Positions 32,001 to 41,171 of a DNA stretch of 64,000 nucleotides are shown in pieces. How positions within the stretch are numbered: position 1 is the stretch's first letter; each line of letters opens with the position of its first letter. The stretch is from Halichondria panicea (taxonomy: Eukaryota > Porifera > Demospongiae > Suberitida > Halichondriidae), in assembly GCF_963675165.1 (NCBI RefSeq), contig NC_087382.1, positions 6,124,315 to 6,188,314 of the forward strand. The letters run 5' to 3'. Below the pieces are notes generated by a model, which saw nothing but the letters and a program-made list of their open reading frames with translations, was not told the origin of the DNA and did no database searches. Both the position numbers and the translations under genes were made by a program.

Positions 32001-34170
32001 TCACTGTTGCTATAGCTATATGCAATGAATTTGCGTAGGGTACAAGCGGGTATTATGAGACATCTAAACGTTTCTTACTCCCCTGTCTTGCAGTAATCTT
32101 GAGGGAGCTAAATAGCCTGTTCACTAACTACTATGGTCATAGGCTTGGCACGTAAGCAAAAAATTCTAGTGACAGTGCTTTTTTACAGCTAATCTAGCAT
32201 TTAGTGTTCAAAGTGATTCGGGCATTATGAGACAGGGGGGCATTACGAGACACCATTAGATTTAACGCTAATTGGCTACTCTAGCATATCTTATATGTGA
32301 TTATTCTGTCTACAAAAACAGTTCCTCCTGTTTTAACAGATACCTAGTGAATTTTACTACAAAACATTTGGCACCCACTTAAATGTGGTCAATAAAAATG
32401 GATTAAATTCTGTTCTTAAACAAACTATTGTGGTATCTCTGTCAACACAAGCATACAACTCCAAATTTCTTGAAAAAATAGTAGAGAGGTAGTGCTATTA
32501 CTATGCATGATTAAGAATAGCTGAAGCACTCTTGTTTTAAACAGCTGTCTCATAATTGGTTCCGTCTCACAATACCCCTCATCTACCCTATAATTTTGTT
32601 TGTAAAAGCGATGGCCGATTGAATGATTCAAGTAAGTTTCTTCTATGATTCAAGCAAGCGATTGTGAAGGCTGTGTTTCTACATCTTTATCGAAGGCACT
32701 TCAAAAAAGTGCATTGGTGCTATATATACTTGTCCTACAGACAGTGCAAATGTACCCAAAAATATCATTCCACAAGCCTACTGACCACCAGTGCTGTCTC
32801 TCTAGTCTGTAGTATTTGAGGAAATGTGAAGGAACCAGATAAACATTTGGCAGTGTGGACCCTTCTCACTGCTCGGGTCCCATGCAGCAATGTAGACTAT
32901 ATAAGCAGGTTGTGACAACCAATGTTGGAAAAAGCAACAAACAATAAACCAGTGTACATGCATGTACAAGTACCGTATAGCGGGTAATTTTCGGGGGACA
33001 AAATATTCTGGTTCAGCAATATTGAGACATTTCGTGGGTAATATTTTCGTGGTTACTTAGCTTGCACTGCAGGTAAAGGTAGGCAGGTCGCTTCATTCGT
33101 GGGTAAAATATTCGTGGTCAGACCTCCAACCATGAAAACCACGAATATTTTGCCCCCACGAAAATTACCTGCTATACGGTATCATTTACAGTTCTTCCAA
33201 ATTTGCCTCCCTTGAACTATGCATCGAACTTCGGCTCTTTTTTCATGTTGACTAAAATCATTAGTAGTCTGTTTTGTATTGATTTAAGAATTTTCTCTAG
33301 CTCTATACATATTGAGTTGACTCAATGAACAGTGTGTTAATGTTATGAATGAATTGAATTGAACAGTGTGTCAATTTTGTTGCAAAGGTGATGTTGTATT
33401 CAAATCTATAGCTGTACGCGTAGTCTGACCACAAGCCACAGTATATGGTAGACCAGGTATAACTACCATAGGTGGTCCGACAGCTTGTATTAGTAGTATA
33501 AACTACAACTGAAGCCTTTGATCTTTGGTGCAACATAGTACAATCATGTAGTCTATATAATTATTATGAGAATTACCACGTGTAATATTGACAATACTGT
33601 TTTGTATTTATAATTGTAGGGTTTTCGAACATTTTCAACGGGCAAAGTCAACTTATTGCAATACCGATTGTCACCAGCATTGTTATGGCCTTACTACTTG
33701 TGCTCTTAATGCTAGTTATTTGTTATCTGTGGCAAAAGGTGAAGAAGCTATCAGCAGCATTAACTGCAATGCAACAGGGAGTACTGATCTCCAATACTGA
33801 CACAAACCTAGCGTATCAATCAGAAATCAGCTCTAATGATGATTACGAAGTTATCCAAGAAGAGAGAGCAGCAACACTCACTAGAAATCGATCGTACCCT
33901 CATCTTCACTCATGGATCACTGATCCACCACAAAGAGGCTTACTTGAAACAAATGCTATGGCTGAAGATATTGAATTAGCGGTGATTGAGACAACTTATC
34001 TAACACCATTGAGTTCTAGAAATCCACTCGCAAATGAAGAGATGGACAGTGAAAGCTATGACGATGTAATTCTTCCCCTGAAAACAGACACGAGTGATGG
34101 TCAGTCACTCAGAAGCTCAATGACGGTGAGTGTTGATGAAGAGCTAGTAGTTGAAGTGACTATGGTTTAA
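28958..34170 (+). CDS. Ig-domain transmembrane receptor with tyrosine-motif tail
   Basis: Four exons: 28958-29033, 29107-30018, 30118-30570, 33620-34170; all junctions are phase 1; 663 residues. Exon 1 is a signal peptide (MSKFLNFLVILLLC). Exon 2 has a roughly 200-residue beta-rich domain that I do not recognise, then Ig domain 1 (Cys 253 and 306, TWQWKRNG, FSDTGEYKC). Exon 3 has Ig domain 2 (Cys 351 and 421, AADTGEYTC) and a Ser/Thr-rich stalk. Exon 4 gives a TM helix (about 494-516) and a 145-residue tail with DDYEVI (Tyr 556) and ESYDDVI (Tyr 627), plausible SH2-binding sites but not classical ITIMs. No kinase domain is present. Symmetric phase 1 exons suit domain shuffling. Intron 3 is 3 kb of repeats. 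A surface recognition receptor is inferred; the ligand is unknown. Confidence 0.85.
30744..31164. mobile_element. TIR element TACCCTCGTGAAA in receptor intron 3
   Basis: It starts TACCCTCGTGAAA and ends TTTCACGAGGGTA, with poorer inward similarity (CTTTTTC). A TA duplication is possible. It contains a TGACGCTTTAAAGCGTCA palindrome, also found diverged near 3310 and 28075. The 94-codon frame inside shows no recognisable domain. Confidence 0.6.
31311..31365. repeat. 55-bp palindrome
   Basis: AGTCTAAGCTGACTCATTAC is followed by its complement with an internal duplication of AATGAGTCAGT. It is a hairpin in intron 3, perhaps a minimal palindromic element. Confidence 0.6.
31800..33560 (+). repeat. 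Intron sequence shared with the 3' flank of the short paralogue
   Basis: Two blocks of receptor intron 3, 31800-32040 (with the AATCTGATAAA...TTTATCTGATTAC palindrome) and 32640-33560, recur in order at 38160-38405 and 38440-38960. The locus was therefore duplicated with its intron, and copy 2 was rearranged. Confidence 0.75.
32971..33181. mobile_element. MITE, TACCGTATAGC termini
   Basis: TACCGTATAGCGGGTAATTT at the left and AAATTACCTGCTATACGGTA at the right are inverted repeats. The centre has repeated TTCGTGG(G) words. It is embedded in the shared intron block but absent from the 38.9-kb counterpart, so it is probably a later insertion. Confidence 0.8.
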
Positions 34171-34796
34171 AACTTGAGAAAACCATAATTTGACATTTAT
34201 ATGCTGCATTTCTTATTATTGTTTGACAATTATAATAATAGCCGTTTAAAATAGCAAATTAGACACAGTTTAGTTTAAATTTGTTGCGTGCATTCATATA
34301 TGTATCAATGACATGTACATAAACTCTTATAGCCTCGATTCCAGGCTGCCATCGTCCCTGCGGTTTGGAATCGAGGTTAATGAGCTCGCAATTGGAGAGT
34401 AATTATATGTTTAAAGCTCTACGTGCAAGCAGCATTGTGTCTATATACTTCTTTAATCTTGGTTTTGTATATATTACTTATTTTATTATGCTATGGTGAG
34501 TCAATTGTTCCGGTTATATTCTTTCGATTCATATAGTCGTTATTCTTTGTCGAGCAAATTGTAAGCAATTAACGGTTCACTATATGCTTTTCGCAACAAC
34601 TGCCAAGGCAACCAGCAATATACTCCGTCACAATAAATGCAGCATAGCAAGTTGCCAATTCAATGAGTATGATACTAGTATTGCGACCCTTGTACATGTA
34701 CGTTCATGCAATATATACGAAGACTTTTATTGCTCAGCTACAAAATACTAAGACTGCGTGTACCGGTATAAATAGGTCTAGCCTTTATAATATATT

Positions 34797-35400
34797 ATCC
34801 TCCTATTGAGGTCAAGAATGATGTGTGAACTGTCTATATGGCTGCCATTTACGAAGGGAGTAGCCTCACTCTAAGCCGGGGTGAGTACATCAATAACTTA
34901 TATATAATTATATGCAGGTGGTGGGTGATGTGATTTCCTATGCACCTTGCAAAAAATGCCATAACTTATCCTGTATACGATGTGGGCCACTTTCAGGGGA
35001 AAACCCTTCCTCTCTCTGAAGCTACATGCACTCATACCTCCAAATTCACTCCTCTCGGCTTCAGCAATAAATGAGTCTTCTCCATTGAGGTCGAGTTGTG
35101 AACTGTCTACGAGTATGTCAACTACGAAGGGTACAAGCTCACTCTGGGAGTTGGGAAGTATGTTATTTTATCTCAGAGAAAATTGGTAATTCAGAGCTTT
35201 ATTCCTTTGTGTGTGAACTACACAGCAACATCTAGTTGGGCGTCCGACCTTCCGTTAAGAAAAAGAGGTCGGGTTTCAAGTTAATGTCAGCCGCTGGATT
35301 TTAATGGCGTTGTCTCCTCTATTACTCACTCTGAAAGTGGGAAAGTATACTAGTAATCTGTGAAACGATGTCATCTTCTCAGTGAAGAGAACAGCTACAC
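34797..35400 (+). pseudogene. Decayed beta-gamma-crystallin copies
   Basis: Recognisable crystallin coding pieces: CCTATTGAGGTCAAGAATG with a stop in place of the following Trp (34800-34880); a nearly complete domain at 34950-35165 (CACTTTCAGGGGAAAACCC, TCCATTGAGGTCGAG, TACGAAGGGTACAAGC) broken by insertions and stops; and a last strand near 35325 (CACTCTGAAAGTGGGAAAG). It lies on the same strand as the 0.6-2.5 kb gene, and its exon-like start CAAAAAATGCC resembles exon B. No intact frame remains. Confidence 0.8.
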
Positions 35401-35754
35401 TATTATAGCAATTGTAAGCTATAAGCTGTTCTCTTCACTGAGAAGATACACATACATAAAAGCCTCTATTATATAGTATAGATCCTTTGTATAATTATTG
35501 GCCAGGGAAAACACCAGACAGTGTGGAAACGAGAACTCTGTCAAGAGCATAACTCCACTCCACATGTATTGAACCGAGGAACCTGCTAGAAATTGAACGC
35601 ATAGTACACAGTAACACCGTAATTACCAGGGGCGTAGCTTAATGGTTTCCTAGTTGGCCAGAAACCCCCACTTGCTGAAAAATGGGTGGGGCTGATCATG
35701 TGCTGAAGTTAATATTGACCAGAGTAGATTAATATCCAGTCTGTTTTTATTTAA

Positions 35755-36263
35755 CCTCGAGACCAGCCGTTCGTTATCTGAAAGAACGCCTGGTCAAGTT
35801 CCAATGTAGCACTAGCCTCGATCCCAGGCCGCACTTCCTCGAAGAGTGGCCTGGGATCGAGGCTAGTGCTACATTGGGGCCAGTGAAGGAGGCTAATATG
35901 TAGCCTCGAACCAGGCCCAATGTAAGTTTTACATTGGGCCTGGTTCGAGGCTAAGGCTAATGTAGCACTCGTCCAGCGGTCCAGGAATATAATTGCCCGC
36001 AACAAGGTGTGAAAACCTACCCGTGAATATCATTATGACGTTACAGCAACGGCAGCTAGCTAGCTTGGACCTAGCCTTGATTCGGCCTTGAATCGAGGCT
36101 AGGTCCAAGCTAGCTAGCTGCCGTTGCTGCACGGTAAATAATTATGGTTTTCACACCTTGTTGCGGGCAATTATCGGTCCAAGAAATTCCTGGACCACTG
36201 GACGAGTGCTACATTGGAACTTGACCAGGCGTTCTTTCAGATAACGAACGGCTGGTCTCGAGG
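35755..36263. repeat. Nested palindrome of about 500 bp
   Basis: Outer arms (GAGACCAGCCGTTCGTTATC... 35755-35808; complement 36206-36263), middle arms (TTGCCCGCAACAAGGTGTG, complement near 36148) and an inner core (GCTAGCTAGCTTGGACCTAG, complement near 36100) are concentric. Two further TAGCCTCGA...TCGAGGCTA palindromes (35811-35868, 35902-35953) are inserted in the left arm only. No coding content; overlapping open frames are shadows. Confidence 0.85.
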
Positions 36264-36777
36264 CTAGTATTTATTGGTTACCTTCTGCAATCCAAGATAA
36301 GAGACCAAGATCAGCCCAGTTCCTCTACTACTGCTCAGAGTCAGACTCCAGACTGTATTTTACAGCGTATACTGCTAATGGCTGGAGACTAGCAAGAGTA
36401 TGGATTGATATCTAGCTTGGATTTATTTCAATGCCTATTATTAATACTGCAATCCAAGATAAAAGACCTGATTGTCAGCCCAGTTCCTCTATACTGCATG
36501 CTCAGACTCCAAACTGCATGTATATGCAGTCTCACCACAATCTGATTCTCAGCCACCAACCTCAGAGCTCATGCCCACTGTCAATGCCAATGGTACTGAT
36601 CCTGGTAGTACATTTGTACTTACAGTTTAGGAGATGAGGCCGAGGAGAACGACTTAGCAAATAAGGGGTGTAACCGGCATAATTAAGAGGCGTGGCACCG
36701 GAAATGGGCGTGGTCTAAAAATTTAGCGGCACTGTCGCGCCGCCTTATTCCTTTAGAAACCCCTTTTAGTAAATGTC

Positions 36778-36826
36778 TAGCCTCGATTCCAGGCCGATTA
36801 AAATACTCTGCCTTGAATCGAGGCTA
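36778..36826. mobile_element. 49-bp palindromic mini-element, 9-bp TSD
   Basis: TAGCCTCGATTCC...GAATCGAGGCTA, flanked by GTAAATGTC on both sides (36769-36777, 36827-36835). Same termini as the 1091-bp element at 11398-12488. Confidence 0.85.
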
Positions 36827-37084
36827 GTAAATGTCTAGCTACGCCCCTGATTACAATTTATAAATCATATTACAGGTTGTATTGATGTAGTGCAGTCTTT
36901 GGAATCCACAACTGTCAGTTTATGCAACTAATTAGTTTGAAATGTTGAAATGTCTAGAATTAGTATGTACTATAGTAGATTGGATTCCCATTGTCTCAGG
37001 CTAAATGCGTAGGCTACAAGATACTACAATGGCTCATGCATAGTATAGATTCTTATATGTAGCTAGCTAAAGCTCTGCACAGCC

Positions 37085-37959
37085 ATGCCGATCTCCCTAA
37101 ACTTTGTTCTATACCTGGTCATTTTGCTACTATGCAGGTACAGTGGTGCTCTCAATTGTAACCAAACAGGTGAGTAAGATGGTACCGTCACTAGAAGTAA
37201 GATGGTACTGATATAGCTATACAGTAGCAGCTAGTGCATAGTTTACTTTAATTGTATTCCTTATACAGTTCTCCCTCCTATACATACATCTGTCACTTTG
37301 ACAACACTGCCGCCAACCATAATGTCTCTCAATGCTACGTTAAATGGTAAGGATAATTATGCATTTGCCTGCATCGTGATGGTAACTTATTTTAGCTCAT
37401 ACAATGTAATTATGTAATTACGCATGCATTCTCTTCTATATAATTATGTGTATACATGTATAATTATACAGGGCTTTCAAACATTTTCAACGGGCAAAGT
37501 CAACTTATCGCAATACCGATTGTCACAAGCATTGTGTTGGCCTTACTGATTGTGCTCTTATTGTTAGTTATTGGTTATCTGTGGCGAAAGGTGAAGAAGC
37601 TATCAGCAGCACTAACTGCAATGCAACAGGGAGTACTGATCTCCAATACAGATACAAACCTAGCATATCAATCAGAAATCAGCTCTAATGATGATTACGA
37701 AGTTATCCAAGAAGAGAGAGCAACAACACTCACTAAAAATCAGTCATACCCTCATCTTCACTCATGGCTCACTGATCCACAACTACAAAGAAGCTTACTT
37801 GCAACAAATGCCATGGCTAAAGATATTGAGATGGACAGTGAAAGCTATGACGATGTAATTCTTCCCCTGAAAACAGACACGAATGATGGTATGTCATCCA
37901 GAAACTCAATGACTGTGAGTCTTGGTGAAGAACTAGTAGTTGAAGTGACTATGGTTTAA
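37085..37959 (+). CDS. Short receptor paralogue lacking the ectodomain
   Basis: Three exons, 37085-37169, 37269-37346, 37472-37959, phase 1 throughout; 216 residues. Exon 1 is a signal peptide (MPISLNFVLYLVILLLC) ending NCNQTG like the long gene. Exon 2 has only 26 codons: its start matches the start of the long exon 2 (VLPP) and its end matches the end of the long exon 3 (VTLTTLPPTIMS), so the beta domain and both Ig domains are gone. Exon 3 keeps TM and tail, nearly identical to 33620-34170, including DDYEVI and ESYDDVI; about 13 residues are missing after DIE. The intact splice sites and frame suggest a functional gene. A decoy, co-receptor or signalling stub is inferred. Confidence 0.8.
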
Positions 37960-38159
37960 AATTTGAGAGGATCATATATTAATGTTATGTATCTTAGATA
38001 TATTATTATACATATAATAGCTTATTATAACACTGACTATAGTAGCGATTTTATTTTAATTGTTCACATGCCTGCATAATTATCAAGTGTGTAAATTATT
38101 CGGTTGTATATTATTACCTGCATGGGTATAGGATAAGTTATAGTTAAACAATGGCCTCG

Positions 38160-40790
38160 AGTGGTATATTTGATTTACACGCGAGAGTAATCTGATAAAC
38201 CACGAGGCGCAGCCGAGTTGGTTTATCTGATTACTCGAGCGTGTAAAGCAAATATACCACGAGAGGCCATAGTTTAACTGGCTTGTACTATGTTTAGAAC
38301 TGTACTACTATGTTTAGCTACTTCCTGTCATGCTTCTTCAATGAATATGCTTATAACTACTGTTTGACGTCACTGTTGCTATACCTATGCAATGAATTTG
38401 CTATTTTTTTAAAAAAAGCGATGGCTGATTCAAGCAAGCGTCTATGATTCAAGCAAGCAATTGTGAAGGCTGTGTTTCTGCATCTTTATAGAAGGCACTT
38501 CAAGAAAGTACACTGGTGCTACTTGTCTACAAAGAGTGCAAATGTACCCCAAAATATCATTCCACAAGCCTACTGTACTGGCCCAGTGCAGTGCAGTCTC
38601 TTTAGTCTGAGAAACACTTGGCAGTCTGGACCCTTCTTACTGCTCCTGGTCCCATGCAGCAATGTAATAAGCAGGTTGTGACAACCAATGTTGAAAGTTG
38701 AAAAAAAGCAACACAAACAAACCAGTATCGTTCGATTCACGATCACGGAGTTCTTCCAAATTTGCCTCCTTTTTGGAACTATTCATCGCTTGAACTTGGC
38801 TCTTTTTATGTTGACTAAAATCATTAGTATAGTAGTCTGTTTTGTATTGAATTCTCTCTAACTCTAATATTGCTAATATTGATTGAATTGAGTAGTGTGT
38901 CATTGTTTTAATTGAAACAGTGTGTCAATTTTGTTGCAAAGGTGGGATACTGTATTCAGTTCTAGCTGTACATGTAGTTTGACCACAGCCATGGTATATG
39001 GCAGTTATACACTAGCCTCGTTCCCAGGCCTTACTTTTTCTTGCTGTTGTCACTGTTCATCCATAAACATAAAAAGACATAGTGAGGCAGCAAAGAAAGA
39101 AATGGGCGTACAGTTAAGAAAAAGTAAGGCCTGGTTTGGGAAATCGCGTGATCCACAAGGATTTTTATGAACGTGGGCGATATGTAGCCCACAATTGTGA
39201 CGTGGTATTCTCCCACGCATTCAGAGTAAGGACTGTACTACTAGTACTATACTGTACTTGTACTGAGACAACCACCAAGCTGTGCTGCAAGTCAGATCAG
39301 AGAACCAGCGTGGCCAGCTCTGGTGGCAGTAGCTACCTGCTATATGATAATGATGACTAAGCTATTCTACTCTAGCATGTAGAAAGACACAAGAAAAGGT
39401 AATAGTGATAGAATCTAAACACACAATCTAGACTAGTAGTAGTAGATCATCTAGCTAAGCCTAAGGTATATAGCTAGCTATAGTGCTTGCAAACTTCCAG
39501 TTCCAAGTCCATGTCCAGCTTAATTGCTGCAGGCAAAGTTTTATTAGTCATAGACCTCTGCGTGGGCAGTCCAACATCTCTAGCTCAGTATGCCCACGCT
39601 CATTTTCACCCTTCTACCACCCTTCTACCCTCACGCGACTTCCCGATACAGGCTCTCCTTTTTCCTAACTCTACGTCTATTTCTTTCTTTATTCCTCCAA
39701 TTAATACCGTATTTTATCTCATTGAACGAATGATACAGTATTTTATCTTATTGAACGATTGTGATAAAGAGAACAGAAAAAGGAGAGCCTGTGTAGAGGC
39801 TAGTTATACACTAGGGTATAACTGCCATATACCATGGCTGTGGTCAGACAGGTTGTATAAGTAGTATAAACTACAACTGAAGCCTTTGATCTTTGGTGCA
39901 ACCATAGTACAATATAGTATACATTGCATGATAGCTATAATTATTAATAGCTGGTGATATCCATCTGGAATCACTCTAGTGTGTACCTTGTCTGATCATG
40001 ATGAGAGAATGTGAGACATGAGGTGGACTTGGACCCACTGTTAACTTATACTACGGCTGTAGCGACATATCTCTGCTGCATCGATATACTGCTTCAGGTG
40101 TGTGTATGTATAACTATATATAGCAATTGTTGATGCGGCTTTAGCTTCTCCCTTGCAGCATGCAGTTGGACTGTTTTGACCCATGTTATCAAGGCATCTC
40201 CATTCTATAACTGATGGACTCAAGCACCAGGTCCTCTGTGTGCCCCCCTGCATGGTGAGTATACAGACCCCCATGCATAGTGACTGCATGTATACATGCA
40301 TGTATACGTAGAAGAGCTTGAGAATCTTTCTATCTGTGAGGCCTTGTATTTATTAGCTGTACACGTATGTGTCTCTCCTATCCTATAGTACTTTTGGGCA
40401 ATTTTCGTTGTTCTATACAACGGACACCATGACTCCAGTTCTAAACATCCGGATTGAAAAGTTGAGTTACATTCCAAGCAACGTGGCTTTATAGTCAGCC
40501 ATGCAGTAAGAGTGCTGCAGTTAGATCGATATAAGCTTTGAGGATTATAGCTGGTTTTACATAGCTATATATAGTGCAACTATATATTCAGATGCATGCA
40601 CATGCAGTATACACTCACTGTTCTATTAAACTTATAGCTACCTCACATGCAGCTGCATGCTTGTTCTAATTATTCCGGACACTTTTTGTGAATGCTGTAT
40701 AAAAATCTGTTCCAATTATATACCTGGACAATTTCAAAAATTAATATTTTTCTGTCCGAAGTTAGACGGTAATGTTGTGGGAATATTAAA
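38160..40790. other. No gene; duplicated intron blocks and small repeats
   Basis: 38160-38960 matches receptor intron 3. 39013-39135 is a degenerate TAGCCTCG-ended inverted repeat (GGCCTTACTTTTTCTT and complement). 39590-39790 is the counterpart of 5577-5735. The remaining open frames show no codon or domain signal. Confidence 0.6.
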
Positions 40791-41029
40791 TACCGTATAG
40801 CGCGAAATTTTCGAGGCACTTATATTTCGTGGAATGGCCTCTAAAACATTTCGTTGCACAATGTTTGCGGAATGACTGCTTACCGGAAGCTACGCCTTTA
40901 AATCTTTGCACGTTATATCAGATAATTCTAATTAAAGAACAATTTTCGTGGACTTAATTTTCGTGTAGGATTGCTAACCCACAAAATCCGCGAAAATTAA
41001 GCCCCTCGAAAATTTCGCGCTATACGGTA
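40791..41029. mobile_element. MITE, TACCGTATAGCGCG termini
   Basis: TACCGTATAGCGCGAAATTT and its complement AAATTTCGCGCTATACGGTA bound 239 bp. Inner words TTTTCGAGG/CCTCGAAAAT are also inverted. It lies 143 bp downstream of the beta-helix gene stop codon. Confidence 0.85.
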
Positions 41030-41171
41030 TATGATTATAGCACAGCCATTTTATCTCTACAAAAAAACCTCAACTTAGTATAACACATTTAACCAATAAC
41101 GTGCAGTAACTGTTGGATAATCAATATCTAAGAATGTTATATAAAAGTACCTCAGCTATAAATAAGACAGT

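Larger units (their letters stand above)
35627..36849. mobile_element. hAT-like element CAGGGGCGTAGC, 5-bp TSD, heavily nested
   Basis: Terminal CAGGGGCGTAGCT / AGCTACGCCCCTG, flanked by ATTAC (35622-35626 and 36850-36854). The right part keeps GGCACTGTCGCGCCGCC-like sequence related to 17683-18102. It contains the palindromic complex 35755-36263 and a 49-bp mini-element at 36778-36826. Confidence 0.75.

Noticed and set aside
33685-34170. Start of an independent small gene at the Met within the receptor TM exon
   Set aside because: The exon has a good acceptor at 33619 and joins in phase to exon 3; the paralogue at 37472 shows the same arrangement.
35751-36132. Minus-strand frames in the nested palindrome
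   Set aside because: Palindromic repeat translated; no conserved features.
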